Shown here piece after piece: positions 17,973-27,935 of a stretch of DNA of 64,000 bases. The translations under genes were made by a program, and so were the position numbers. Within the stretch, counting starts at the first letter, position 1. Each line of letters opens with the position of its first letter. Below the pieces are notes generated by a model. That model was not told the origin of the DNA, did no database searches, and saw only the letters and a list, made by a program, of their open reading frames with translations. Origin of the DNA: Saccharothrix australiensis (GTDB lineage Bacteria; Actinomycetota; Actinomycetes; Mycobacteriales; Pseudonocardiaceae); assembly GCF_003634935.1 (NCBI RefSeq), contig NZ_RBXO01000001.1, forward strand, positions 7,747,992 through 7,811,991, given 5' to 3'.

Positions 17973-18791
17973 TCACTTGGCGGTGTCACCCGGCTTGTCG
18001 GCCGGCTTCTTCGCGGCGGTGTCGCCCGCCTTCTTGGCGGTGTCCTGCTTCGCGGCGGTGTCCTGCTTCGCGGCGGAGTCCTGCTTCGCAGTGGTGCCGT
18101 GCTTGCCACTGGTGTGGTCCTTCGCGGCGGTGTCGTCCGCGCCCTGGTCGGCAGCCGCCTTCCCGGCCTTCTCGTCGTCGGCGCGCGAGGCGGCGGGCTT
18201 GCGGGCCGCCGCGGTGCGGTTGGCTGCCTTGCGCGTGGTGCCGCGCACCTCGTGCGCCACGTCGTCACCGGCATCCGAGACGACGTCGGCGAGCTTGTCA
18301 CTCGCCTCGTCGACTTCCCTGGCGAGCTGCTCGCCCGCCGAGCGGGTGCGGCGGCTGACCTTGCCGAGCACGTCGTCGGCGAGTTCGCGGGCGTCGTGCG
18401 CGGCGGCCTCGGTGCGCTTCTGCGCGGTCTCGACGACGTCCTCGACCTGGGCCAGGGCCTTCTGGACCTGCGGCTGCGACTTGAGCTTGTCCAGCGCCTC
18501 CTGGCCGTGCTCGGCCAGGAACTGGTACAGGTTCAGCGCGGACTGCGTGTACGCGTCGACGACCTTGCGCAGCTCGGCCGGGTCGAACTTCTCGCGGAGG
18601 TCCTTCAGGTCGGCCGACTCGGCGGCGGACTTCGCGGCCTCGGCGCGCTCCTTGGCCTTGTTCAGCGCGTCGACCACGGCCTTCGCGGCCAGGTCGCCCG
18701 CGCCCAGGGCGGCCAGCAGCGGCGTGCGCGCGGCGGCGGCGACCTGCTCGCCCGCCTTGCGCAGCTCCTCGGTGGTGGGCAGGTTCGGCAT
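17973..18791 (-). CDS. heparin-binding hemagglutinin (HBHA)-like protein
   Basis: A 272-residue protein with the HBHA layout. A short N-terminal segment is followed by a long coiled coil (about residues 15-190), with NLYQFLAEHGQEALDKL characteristic of the family. The C-terminus is a low-complexity Lys/Ala-rich tail with repeated TAAKQD-like units (about residues 225-272), resembling the KPAAKK repeats that bind sulfated sugars in mycobacteria. In mycobacteria HBHA is also tied to cell shape and lipid inclusions; an adhesin role is uncertain here. The ATG at 18791 sits 5 bp after the XRE regulator stop, so the two are co-transcribed. Confidence 0.87.
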   Translation of the reverse strand: MPNLPTTEELRKAGEQVAAAARTPLLAALGAGDLAAKAVVDALNKAKERAEAAKSAAESADLKDLREKFDPAELRKVVDAYTQSALNLYQFLAEHGQEALDKLKSQPQVQKALAQVEDVVETAQKRTEAAAHDARELADDVLGKVSRRTRSAGEQLAREVDEASDKLADVVSDAGDDVAHEVRGTTRKAANRTAAARKPAASRADDEKAGKAAADQGADDTAAKDHTSGKHGTTAKQDSAAKQDTAAKQDTAKKAGDTAAKKPADKPGDTAK

Positions 18792-18796
18792 GGAGA

Positions 18797-19180
18797 TCAC
18801 TCCTCGGGCTTGGGTTGGTTGGCGGCGTTCTCCCGCCGGAACGACTCGTAGACGTCGAGCAGCACCTGCTTCTGCCGCTCGGTCAGGTCCGGGGCGGTGG
18901 TGATGGCGTCGGCCAGCGCGCCGCCCGCGCGCTGTTCGAGGATCCCGGCCTCGACGTACAGCGCCTCCGCCGAGATCCGCAGCCCCTTGGCGATCTGCTG
19001 CAGGATCTCCGCGCTGGGTTTGCGCAGGCCCCGTTCGATCTGGCTGAGGTAGGGGTTGGACACCCCGGCGAGCTTGGCCAGCTGGCGCAGGGAGATCTTC
19101 GCGGTGTTGCGCTGCTGGCGGATGTACTCGCCGATGTCGCGGCCGAGGTCGGCGACCGCCTTGTCGATCGACTTGTCCAC
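18797..19180 (-). CDS. XRE family regulator upstream of HBHA
   Basis: A 127-residue regulator with an N-terminal XRE helix-turn-helix (ISLRQLAKLAGVSNPYLSQI then ERGLRKPSAEILQQIAKGL) and a helical C-terminus. The start is taken at the GTG giving DKSIDKAVADLGRDIG, the normal N-terminus of the Rv0474-type family. An SD-like GGGGAGG lies 11 nt upstream. It leads the XRE-HBHA-DUF2516 set and probably controls it. Confidence 0.88.
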   Translation of the reverse strand: MDKSIDKAVADLGRDIGEYIRQQRNTAKISLRQLAKLAGVSNPYLSQIERGLRKPSAEILQQIAKGLRISAEALYVEAGILEQRAGGALADAITTAPDLTERQKQVLLDVYESFRRENAANQPKPEE

Positions 19181-19299
19181 GTGCCGCGGCACCTCCCCGG
19201 TCCAGGTCCGCTTCCGACCGTACGCGCGGGTGCTAACTCCTGCAAGCGCTCTGCTAGCGACCGGGGCCGTGGGCTCGCCCACAGCGCTACGGTGGACGC

Positions 19300-20421
19300 G
19301 TGGACCCCGCCGCCGCGCTGCGCGCCCAGCTGGTCGACTCGATGCGCGCCGCCGGCGTGCTCGCCGACCCGCGCTGGGTGGCGGCGTTTCGCGAGGTGCC
19401 CAGGCACGTCTTCCTGCCGTGGTTCTTCGCCCAGGACCCGGACGGCCGGTGGGCGCCGGTCACCGCGGACCACCCGGACCACCTCGCCGCGGTGTACCGG
19501 AACGAGGTGCGCGTCACCCAGCTGGACGGCTCCGACGAGGCGTGGGAGCAAGCACTCGCGTCGGGTCCCGTGCACGGGGTGCCCACGAGTTCGTCGAGCA
19601 TGCCGTCGATCATGGCGATCATGCTGGAGGCGCTCGACGTCGCGCCCGGGCAGACGGTGCTGGAGGTCGGCACCGGGACCGGGTACAACGCGGCCCTGCT
19701 CAGCCACGTGCTCGGCTCGTCGGCGGTGACCTCGGTCGACGTCGACGCCGCGGTGCTGGGGCGCGCGGAGGGACGATTGCGCGCGGCCGGCTACGCCCCG
19801 GTGTGCGTGGTGGGCGACGGCGAGCAGGGCTACGCGCCGCGTGCGCCGTACGCACGCCTGCTCGGGACGTGCGCGGTGTCGCGGATACCCGCGGCGTGGC
19901 TCCGGCAGGTCGCGCCGGGCGGGCTGATCGTCACCACGCTGAACCGGGTGATCGGCGCGGGCCTGGTCCGGCTGGTCGTGCGGGACGGCGTCGGGGTCGG
20001 CCGGGTGCTGGCCGAGGACGGCCGCTTCATGCCCCTGCGCGCGCACCGGCAGACGTGGGCGGAGGAGGCCCTGGTCGCGTCCTTGGACGCGCGGGCGGAC
20101 ACGTCCCGGCCCACCCTCCTGCCCGCTCGGGCCGTGGTGCACGCGACGTCGGGGTTCGAGTTCTTCGCCGGCCTGGAGCTGGCAGGGGTGGCGGTCGGCC
20201 TCGACCCGGCCAGGTTGGTCCACCCGGACGGGTCCTGGGTCCGGCACCGGGGCGCGGTGGTGGACCAGGGCGGGCCGCGCGAGCTGTGGACGCTGGCGGA
20301 GGAGGCGCACCGGCGGTGGCGGGCGTTGGGCCGGCCAGGGCGCCGGCACTTCACGTTCACCGCTTCGGAGGAATCGCAGTACTTCGCGTTGGACGGCAGC
20401 TCGTTGACCTGGCCGTTGTGA
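19300..20421 (+). CDS. PIMT-like methyltransferase
   Basis: A 373-residue protein. The first 210 residues match the protein-L-isoaspartate O-methyltransferase fold: a MPSIMAIMLEALD active-site helix and motif I VLEVGTGTGYNAALLSHVLG. The C-terminal 160 residues are an extension found in actinobacterial PIMT homologues. Some of these methylate ribosomal peptide precursors, others have unknown roles. No precursor peptide, ATP-grasp or lanthipeptide enzyme gene is nearby, so a stand-alone repair or tailoring role is open. It starts with GTG and is divergent from the XRE/HBHA unit. Confidence 0.82.
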   Translation: MDPAAALRAQLVDSMRAAGVLADPRWVAAFREVPRHVFLPWFFAQDPDGRWAPVTADHPDHLAAVYRNEVRVTQLDGSDEAWEQALASGPVHGVPTSSSSMPSIMAIMLEALDVAPGQTVLEVGTGTGYNAALLSHVLGSSAVTSVDVDAAVLGRAEGRLRAAGYAPVCVVGDGEQGYAPRAPYARLLGTCAVSRIPAAWLRQVAPGGLIVTTLNRVIGAGLVRLVVRDGVGVGRVLAEDGRFMPLRAHRQTWAEEALVASLDARADTSRPTLLPARAVVHATSGFEFFAGLELAGVAVGLDPARLVHPDGSWVRHRGAVVDQGGPRELWTLAEEAHRRWRALGRPGRRHFTFTASEESQYFALDGSSLTWPL

Positions 20422-20745
20422 GGGGCTCGTCGTTGTGAAGGGCGGGCCGTTGTGAAGGCGGCCGCTGATGAGGGCCGCTGATGAGGGCCGCTGTGAAGGG
20501 TGACGGCCGGGTGGAGGTGCTGCGCCCGTCAAATGTCGTACCCCCGCGGTTGGGTGTGTGTCGGGGGCGTTCTGTTCGGGGGGACACCCGCGTCAGCCTG
20601 CTCGCGTTGTGGCTCCGGTCGGCGCTGCACGGGGTCGACGCTCTCCGAGCCGGCGCTGCTCGCGAGGTGGGCGGCGCGGGGTGCGGGTCGAAGATCACAA
20701 GCTTGAAGAGCGTCCTCGCCGGACCGGCCGGCCGCCGAGGATGAG

Positions 20746-20768
20746 GCAAAGCTCCTTCGAAGCTTTGC
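20746..20768. terminator. short hairpin
   Basis: The arms gcaaagct (20746-20753) and agctttgc (20761-20768) are perfect complements around a 7-nt loop. It lies between the PIMT-like gene and the zinc-ribbon gene and may end transcription from either side. Confidence 0.45.
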
Positions 20769-20771
20769 GTC

Positions 20772-20834
20772 GCGTGTCATCCCCGTATGGCCTGGTCAAA
20801 GGCCACCACGGGCAGGCCATACGGGATGACACGC
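20772..20834. repeat. large palindromic element with GTGTCATCCC ends
   Basis: The left arm (20772-20794) begins gcgtgtcatccccgtatggc. The right arm (20813-20834) ends acgggatgacacgc. They pair over about 22 bp with one bulged C and an 18-nt loop that itself contains a small complementary pair. It may be a bidirectional terminator of the convergent PIMT and zinc-ribbon genes, or a REP/MITE-like element. Its ends recur in the inverted repeat at 57188-57329. Confidence 0.75.
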
Positions 20835-20860
20835 TCGGGTGAAGTGTGCGCGTGGCGCGC

Positions 20861-21208
20861 TCAGTCGAAGAGTTCTTCCAGGAAGCTGCGGCGGCGGCGG
20901 TGGCCGTAGTGCGGTTGGTCGTAGTAGCCGCCCGGGTAGCCCGGCGGGGGCGGGGTCACGCCGGGAGGCGCCATGCCGGGAGGCGGGGTTCCGGGCGGTG
21001 GCTGGTAGGGCGGGGGCGCGCCGGCTCCGGGTTGCGGTGCGCCCGGGTAGGGCGGGGGCGCTGCGGCGTAGTGCTCGCGTTCGGCTGCGACGATCTGTTC
21101 CAGTTCGCCGCCGTCCAGGAACACGCCCTTGCAGTTGTCGCACTGGTCGATGTGGACGGCTCCGCGCGTGATCGTGCGCATGAGGTCCTGGCACTTGGGG
21201 CAGATCAC
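20861..21208 (-). CDS. zf-TFIIB zinc-ribbon protein
   Basis: A 115-residue protein with an N-terminal four-cysteine zinc ribbon (CPKC...CDNC) and the GVFLDGGELEQIV segment of the zf-TFIIB family. A Pro/Gly/Tyr-rich tail and an acidic C-terminus, RSFLEELFD, follow. The GTG at 21208 places the first cysteine at residue 3, as in relatives; a GTG six codons upstream is possible. A role in nucleic-acid or protein binding is typical but unproven. Confidence 0.82.
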   Translation of the reverse strand: MICPKCQDLMRTITRGAVHIDQCDNCKGVFLDGGELEQIVAAEREHYAAAPPPYPGAPQPGAGAPPPYQPPPGTPPPGMAPPGVTPPPPGYPGGYYDQPHYGHRRRRSFLEELFD

Positions 21209-21281
21209 GTACCCGAGAGTACGCACGACACAAGGGTGACCGTGTCACCACTTGGCGTGACGGGTGGGACATTATGCGTTC

Positions 21282-23195
21282 GTGTCCCGATATCGTCAGC
21301 GCGCCGTGCTCGTGGGGTGTGTCCTGGCCGCCCTCCTCGCGGCGGCCGGGTTGTTCGTCACCGACTACGGGATCGAGCCCGATCTCTGGCTGTCCGGGCT
21401 CGCGCTCGGGTTCCTCGCGTTCCTCGCCGCGTTCGACCCCTGGCTGCACCGCCGCCGCGCCGCGGGCCTCGCCACGGACGACAACCTCGACGCCGCCACG
21501 CGGGCGCTCGCCGTCGCCCTGCACACCCAGTGGACGGAGGAGTGCCGGGCGCGCGGCCTCGGCGAGGACGTCCTCGACCTGCACTGGAGTTCGCTCAACG
21601 GTCGTCCGGGGCACAGCGACGCCGTGGTGGGCGCGTTCCGCAGGCAGCACCGCATGGTGTTCCTGGGCGAGGCGGGCGCGGGGAAGAGCACGATCGCCAT
21701 GCTGCTCACCATCGGCCTGCTGGACCACCACGAGGGCGGCCCGGTGCCGTTCCCGCTGTCGCTGTCCACCTGGGACCCCGAGGCCGAGGACGTCCGCACC
21801 TGGATGACCCGCCGGCTGTACGAAGAGCACCCGGCGTTGCGCAACACCGAGTTGTACGGCAGCTACGCCGGTGACCTGCTGGTCGAGCAGCGCCGCGTGT
21901 TCCCCGTGCTGGACGGGCTGGACCGGATTCCGGCGGGCAAGCGCGCCGAAGCCCTCGCGCGGATCAACCGGGCCTTCCCGGCGGCCACCCCGCTGGTCGT
22001 CACGAGCCGGGGCGACGAGTTCGACGAGGCGGGCGTCCCGGTCGCGGGCGCCGACGTGGTGCGGTTGCACCCGTTGGACCACGAGGAGATCGCCGGTTAC
22101 CTGCGGTCGCACTCCGACCCCGTCACGGCCGCCCGGTGGGAGCCGATCTTCCTCCACCTGCGGGCCGAGCCGGACGGGCGGCTCGCGGACGCCCTGTCGA
22201 CGCCGCTCGCCGTGTGGCTCGCCGGTGTCGTCTACGCCGACGGCGAGCCCAGCGAGCTGCTGGACCGGAGCCGGTTCCCGGACCGCCGGGCGATCGAGGA
22301 CCACCTGGTCGACGCGATGGTCGCCGGGGCGTTCGGCGACCGCGGTGTGGCGCACCAGGCGCGGGCCAGCCAGGTGTGGCCCCGGGACAAGGCCGTCCGG
22401 TGGCTGACGTTCCTCGCCGAGGAGATGCGGGCGCGCGGGATCACCGACCTCGCCTGGTGGGAGCTGCGGCGCTCGGTCGGTCGGCGGTGGCTGGCCCTGC
22501 TGGGCGCGGTCGTGCTGGGCTCCATCGGCGGGTTCGGGGTCGGGTGGCTGATGGCCTACGCGGGCACGCCCCGCCTCGCGCCGGTGACGGGGCTGGTCGC
22601 CGGGCTCGCGGTGGCGGTGGCCGCGCTGAACGCCTCGCGCAGCCGCGAGCCCAAGCCCCAGCTGGGCGTCTGGCGGAGCCTCGTGGTGGTCAGCGGTGTG
22701 CTGGGCACGGCGGTCGGGCTGGTCTTCGGCGCGCTCTACGGGCTGTCCGCCGGGCTGGTGGTCGGGCTCGGGCTGGCGGTGGCCGTGGCGCTGCGGTTCG
22801 CCCTGGGCAGCAGCGCCGAGCTGACCCACCCGACCGGTCCGAAGTGGACGATGGCGCGGGACCGGATCGCGGTGTGGACCGGGTCGCTGGTGCTGGCCGT
22901 GGTGTTCGGCGCGGCGGCCGGGCTGGTGTTCGGGCCGAAGCAGTCCGGCATGGTGGGGCTGGGGCTGGCCTGCGGGTTGATGCTCGGGTTCACGCTGTCC
23001 GTGCTGCACCTGCGGTGGTGGTGGTTCACGGTCGCGCGGGTGTGGTTGGCGGTGCGCGGCAAGCTGCCGTGGGAGCTGATGGTGTTCCTCGACGACGCGC
23101 GCAGGCTCGGCGTGCTGCGGCAGGCGGGCGCCTGCTACCAGTTCCGGCACGCGCTCGTGCAGGAGCGGCTGGCCGGCGCGCGGACGCCGGTCCGG

Positions 23196-23207
<12 letters not shown>
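21282..23207 (+). CDS. membrane-anchored NACHT NTPase
   Basis: A STAND-class NTPase of about 641 residues. Two N-terminal hydrophobic helices are followed by a linker and a NACHT core. The core has Walker A GEAGAGKST near residue 132, Walker B VFPVLDGLDRI near residue 208, sensor-like PLVVTSRGDEFDE, then LHPLDHEEIAGYL and a winged-helix region. The C-terminal half (about residues 405-590) has about six Gly/Ala/Val-rich membrane helices and ends with a cytosolic tail, QFRHALVQERLAGA. NACHT proteins of actinomycetes are linked to signalling and biological conflict; this one is a single gene without an obvious effector. The start is either GTG 21282 or 21264. Its stop overlaps the convergent aminotransferase by 12 bp. 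Confidence 0.88.
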
Positions 23208-24368
<1,161 letters not shown>

Positions 24369-24397
24369 GACTCAGAATCTTCACGGACAATGGGGTC

Positions 24398-25654
24398 GTG
24401 GAGCAACTGACGGCGGCCGACCAGGTCAAGCGCCGGGGCCTGCGGCGGATGAAGCTCGTCGCCACGGGCTTCTTCCTGGCCGCGACGGCGGTCTTCCTGG
24501 TCGCGCTGGTGTTCGAGGACGGCGGTCCGGCGTGGATCGGGTACGTGCGGGCGGCGGCCGAGGCGGGCATGGTGGGCGCGCTCGCCGACTGGTTCGCCGT
24601 GACGGCGCTGTTCCGCAGGCCGCTGGGGCTGCCCATCCCGCACACGGCGATCATCCCGACCCGCAAGGACACCTTCGGCGACGCGCTGGGGTCGTTCGTC
24701 GGGACGAACTTCCTGTCCGAGGACGTGGTGCGCGACAAGCTGCGGCGGGTCGGCGTCGCGCGGCGGATCGGCGCGTGGCTGGTCCAGCCGGAGCACGCCG
24801 AGCGGGTGACGGCCGAGCTGTCGAACGTGGTCAAGGGCGCCATCGCGGTGCTCCGGGACGACGACGTGCAGGCCATCGTGGAGCAGGCGGTGGTGCGGCG
24901 GCTGACCGACCGGCCGTGGGGTCCGCCGCTGGGCAGGCTGCTGGGCCAGGTGCTCAACGACGGCGCGCACCACAAGCTGGTCGACCTGATGTGCGACCGC
25001 GCCTACGACTGGGTGCGGGACAACCACGACCGGATCGTCGGCCTGGTGAGCGAGCGGTCGCCCGTGTGGTCGCCGAAGTTCATGGACTCCCTGCTGGGCG
25101 ACAAGGTCTACACCGAGCTGCTGAACTTCGCGTGGGCCGTGAAGACCGACGAGGACCACCCGATGCGGAAGGCCCTCGACCAGTTCCTGATCTCGTTCTC
25201 CGCCGACCTCCAGCACGACCCGGCCACGATGCGGCGGGCCGAGGCGGTGAAGCAGCAGGTCGTGGACCACCCGGACGTGCAGCGGCTGATCGGGTCGGCG
25301 TGGGGCACCGCCAAGGGGATGCTGCTGGCCGCCGCCGAGGACCCGACCTCCGAGCTGCGCAAGCGCATCCGCGCGGGCCTGCTCTCGTTCGGTGAGCGGC
25401 TGGTGTCGGACGACTCGATGCGCGCCAAGGTCGACGGGTGGCTCGAAGGCGCCGCCGGGCACGTCGTGGGCAACTACCGCGACGAGATCACCACGCTGAT
25501 CACCGACACCGTGGAGCGCTGGGACGCCGAGGAGACCTCGCGCAAGATCGAGTTGCAGGTCGGTCGCGACCTGCAGTTCATCCGGATCAACGGCACGGTG
25601 GTGGGCGCCCTGGCGGGCCTGGCGATCTACGCGATCGGCCAGTTGGTGATCTGA
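24398..25654 (+). CDS. DUF445 membrane-associated protein
   Basis: A 418-residue DUF445/YjiN-family protein. An N-terminal membrane helix (MKLVATGFFLAATAVFLVAL) and the family motif GALADWFAVTALFRRPLGLP (residues 60-80) are followed by IPHTAIIPTRKD and a long helical body. A C-terminal membrane helix completes the usual two-anchor layout. Function is unknown. It starts with GTG. Confidence 0.92.
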   Translation: MEQLTAADQVKRRGLRRMKLVATGFFLAATAVFLVALVFEDGGPAWIGYVRAAAEAGMVGALADWFAVTALFRRPLGLPIPHTAIIPTRKDTFGDALGSFVGTNFLSEDVVRDKLRRVGVARRIGAWLVQPEHAERVTAELSNVVKGAIAVLRDDDVQAIVEQAVVRRLTDRPWGPPLGRLLGQVLNDGAHHKLVDLMCDRAYDWVRDNHDRIVGLVSERSPVWSPKFMDSLLGDKVYTELLNFAWAVKTDEDHPMRKALDQFLISFSADLQHDPATMRRAEAVKQQVVDHPDVQRLIGSAWGTAKGMLLAAAEDPTSELRKRIRAGLLSFGERLVSDDSMRAKVDGWLEGAAGHVVGNYRDEITTLITDTVERWDAEETSRKIELQVGRDLQFIRINGTVVGALAGLAIYAIGQLVI

Positions 25655-25684
25655 ACCCGCCAGGTGCGCCCCGCCCGGCGCCCC

Positions 25685-26221
25685 TCAGGAGACGCTGAGC
25701 GCGCGCCGTTCCCGGAAGTTGCGCGCCTTCTCGCGGTTCCCGCACACCTGCATCGAGCACCACATGCGCGAGCGGTTCCGGGATCGGTCGAAGAACGCCC
25801 ACAGGCAGCCGTCCGCCTGGCAGATCTTGAACCGCTCCCACGAACCGAGCACCGCCAGCCGGGCCGCCGCGCCCAGCACCGCGCCCAGGGCGTCGTCGCT
25901 GGACATGGTGGGCACGCCGTGGCTGAGGTCGACGCGGATCAGGCCCGCGGCCGGGGTCGGGTCGGGCCCGTCGTGCCGTTCACCCAGCGACGCCCGCAGC
26001 GCGGCGCGGACGGCACGTGCCCTCGCGAGGTCGCCGACATCGCCTAGGCCGCGTTCGGTGACCCACGCCCGCCAGGCGGCGGCGCTGTCCAGGACGTCCG
26101 TGCCGAGTTCGAGGTCTCGGGTGTTGAGGAAAGCGAGCAGCAGCTCCACATCGTGTTCCGCATCGCCGGCTCGACCCTGCGCGAGAGCCGCGTGGTCCCA
26201 GCCGGCCGCCAGACCAGTCAC
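25685..26221 (-). CDS. CGNR zinc-finger regulator
   Basis: A 178-residue ABATE/CGNR-type protein. The N-terminal stress-response fold (ELLLAFLNTRDLELGTDVLD) precedes a C-terminal treble-clef zinc finger. Its Cys pairs lie in FKICQADGCLWAFFD and MWCSMQVCGNREKAR, the latter containing the name-giving CGNR. These are taken as DNA-binding regulators, often of catabolic or export genes. It is divergent from the PadR-led operon with 141 bp between starts. Confidence 0.9.
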   Translation of the reverse strand: MTGLAAGWDHAALAQGRAGDAEHDVELLLAFLNTRDLELGTDVLDSAAAWRAWVTERGLGDVGDLARARAVRAALRASLGERHDGPDPTPAAGLIRVDLSHGVPTMSSDDALGAVLGAAARLAVLGSWERFKICQADGCLWAFFDRSRNRSRMWCSMQVCGNREKARNFRERRALSVS

Positions 26222-26330
26222 TCCTCCACTGTAGGCGTCAGCGCGTCCGGATGTGGCGAAGTAACCGTCGAACGGTTGTCAGTGGTTAGCGCCATTGCCC
26301 GTTCGGGTGACCGCCGATTGGGCTATGAAC

Positions 26331-26353
26331 CGTGTGTATACCTCGTGTGTATA
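26331..26353 (+). promoter_or_regulatory. PadR operator/promoter
   Basis: A perfect 10-bp direct repeat, cgtgtgtata, occurs at 26331-26340 and 26344-26353. The last bases can act as a -10 box (tatagt). It ends 10 bp before the PadR start. Position and A/T-rich character fit autoregulation by the PadR protein. Confidence 0.65.
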
Positions 26354-26362
26354 GTGGCCGGC

Positions 26363-26896
26363 ATGTCGATCGGACACACCCTGCTCGGGCTGCTGGAAAC
26401 CGGCCCTCGGCACGGATACGACCTGAAGCGGGCCTACGACGAGCGTTTCGGCCAGGACCGGCCGCTGCACTACGGGCAGGTCTACAACACGCTGTCCAGG
26501 CTGCTGCGCAACGGCCTCGTCGAGGAGGCGGGCGTCGAGTCCGGCGACGGCCCGGAGCGGAAGCGGTACGCCATCACGGACGCGGGCGTGACGGACGTGG
26601 AGGCGTGGCTGAGCACGCCGGAGAAGCCGGAGCCCTACCTCCAGAACACGCTGTACGCGAAGGTCGTGCTGGCCCTGATGTCCGGCCGCAGCGCCGACGA
26701 GGTGCTGGACGTGCAGCGGTCCGCGCACCTGCGCACCATGCGCCGGCTGACCCAGCGGAAGGCGGCCGGCGACCTGGCCGACCAGCTGATCTGCGACCAC
26801 GCGCTGTTCCACCTGGAGGCGGACCTGCGCTGGCTGGAGCTGACGGCGGCCCGCCTCGGCCAGCTGTCCGCGCAGCTCACGGCGGTGTCCCGATGA
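26363..26896 (+). CDS. PadR family transcriptional regulator
   Basis: A 177-residue regulator with a PadR winged helix (GHTLLGLLETGPRHGYDLKR, then YGQVYNTLSRLLRNGLVEE). A C-terminal Vir-like helical dimerisation domain begins near residue 90. PadR proteins often sense toxic small molecules and control adjacent exporters. This one leads, with an ATGA overlap, directly into an ABC ATPase and two FtsX-type permeases, so it is probably their repressor. Confidence 0.93.
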   Translation: MSIGHTLLGLLETGPRHGYDLKRAYDERFGQDRPLHYGQVYNTLSRLLRNGLVEEAGVESGDGPERKRYAITDAGVTDVEAWLSTPEKPEPYLQNTLYAKVVLALMSGRSADEVLDVQRSAHLRTMRRLTQRKAAGDLADQLICDHALFHLEADLRWLELTAARLGQLSAQLTAVSR

Positions 26897-27570
26897 GCGC
26901 CCTGCTGGAGGCCGTCGACCTGCGCAAGTCGTTCGGCCCGACACCCGCGCTGGACGGCGCGGGCCTGAGCGTGCGGGCGGGCGAGGTCGTGGCGGTCATG
27001 GGTCCGTCCGGCTCGGGCAAGTCGACCCTGCTGCACTGCATGGCGGGCATCCTCACGCCGGACTCGGGCGTGGTGCGGTACCGGGACGTCGAGCTGAGCG
27101 CCATGCCCGACGGCGAGCGCAGCGAGCTCCGCCGCACCGACTTCGGGTTCGTGTTCCAGTTCGGCCAGCTCGTGCCGGAGCTGAGCTGCCTGGAGAACGT
27201 GGCGCTGCCGCTGCGCCTGGGCGGCGTGAAGCGCCGGGAGGCCGAGTCGCGCGCCCGTGACTGGCTGGAGCGGCTGGAGGTGGCCGACATCGCCGCCAAG
27301 CGCCCCGGTGAGACGTCCGGCGGCCAGGGGCAGCGGGTGGCGGTCGCGCGCGCCCTGGTGACGGGCCCGCGCGTGGTGTTCGCCGACGAGCCGACCGGCG
27401 CGCTCGACTCCCTGAACGGCGAGCGCGTGATGCAGCTGCTCACCACCGCCGCCAAGGAGACCAACGCCGCCGTGGTGCTGGTCACGCACGAGGCGCGCGT
27501 GGCCGCGTACTCCGACCGCGAGGTCGTGGTGCGCGACGGCCGGTCACGGGAAGTGGAGCCGGTCCGATGA
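26893..27570 (+). CDS. ABC transporter ATP-binding protein (MacB/LolD type)
   Basis: A 225-residue ATPase of the FtsE/MacB/LolD class. Walker A is MGPSGSGKST near residue 37, the Q-loop FVFQFGQL, a signature ETSGGQGQRVAVARAL (TSGGQ rather than LSGGQ), Walker B VVFADEPTGALDS and the H-loop VLVTHEARVAA. It overlaps PadR by 4 bp (ATGA) and the following frame by 4 bp. With two FtsX-type permeases downstream, it would power mechanotransmission or efflux of a peptide, lipid or drug. Confidence 0.94.
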   Translation: MSALLEAVDLRKSFGPTPALDGAGLSVRAGEVVAVMGPSGSGKSTLLHCMAGILTPDSGVVRYRDVELSAMPDGERSELRRTDFGFVFQFGQLVPELSCLENVALPLRLGGVKRREAESRARDWLERLEVADIAAKRPGETSGGQGQRVAVARALVTGPRVVFADEPTGALDSLNGERVMQLLTTAAKETNAAVVLVTHEARVAAYSDREVVVRDGRSREVEPVR

Positions 27571-27935
27571 GGAGCCCCTCCGCCGCCGCGCCCGTCGGCA
27601 CGGCTCCCGGTGCCGCTGGCGGCCGAGCCGGGGGCGCCCGGACCACCGGCGCCCGGACCGCGGGTGCCCCGACCGCGGACACCCTGATCCCCGACGCCCC
27701 GGCTGCCGGTGCCCTGGTCGCACACGCCCCGACTCCGGGAGCCCCGCTGCCGGGCGTGCGGGCCTGCGGTGTCCGGGCCCCGGCCGCGCGGGCCGTAGGT
27801 GCGCGGGTCGGCGATGTCCGCGCCGGCGATGTCCGAGCCGGCGATGTCCGAGCCGGCGGTGTCCGGGCCGCGAGTGCCCGCCCGCGCGGCGGCACGTCCG
27901 AGCGCCGGTCCCGCCCGCACGGGGTGGTCCGGTGA
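27567..27935 (+). CDS. low-complexity coupled frame 1 (doubtful gene)
   Basis: A 122-residue Ala/Gly/Arg/Pro-rich frame. Its ATG overlaps the ABC ATPase stop (ATGA) and its stop overlaps the permease start (GTGA). No domain, signal or membrane segment is visible. Near its end a 15-bp DNA unit (gatgtccgagccggc type) is tandemly repeated, giving AGDVR repeats. Third positions are still mostly G/C. It may be a real linker protein, or a repeat-expanded spacer that stays open because both flanking codon overlaps maintain coupling. Confidence 0.35.
   Translation: MRSPSAAAPVGTAPGAAGGRAGGARTTGARTAGAPTADTLIPDAPAAGALVAHAPTPGAPLPGVRACGVRAPAARAVGARVGDVRAGDVRAGDVRAGGVRAASARPRGGTSERRSRPHGVVR

Larger units (their letters stand above)
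20422..20860. other. palindrome-rich intergenic stretch
   Basis: No gene can be supported in these 439 bp. The left part has short tandem repeats (gccgctgatgagg twice, near 20460-20490). The middle is GC-rich without coding pattern. The right part carries a small hairpin (20746-20768) and a large imperfect palindrome (20772-20834), both described separately. Confidence 0.6.

Noticed and set aside
19300..20421. PIMT-like methyltransferase as part of a peptide natural-product cluster
   Set aside because: No precursor peptide, ATP-grasp ligase or lanthipeptide synthetase is within reach in the window; the neighbours are housekeeping genes.
20481..20744. 87-codon frame between the PIMT-like and zinc-ribbon genes
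   Set aside because: No ribosome site, no domain and mixed codon bias; the region is dominated by palindromes.
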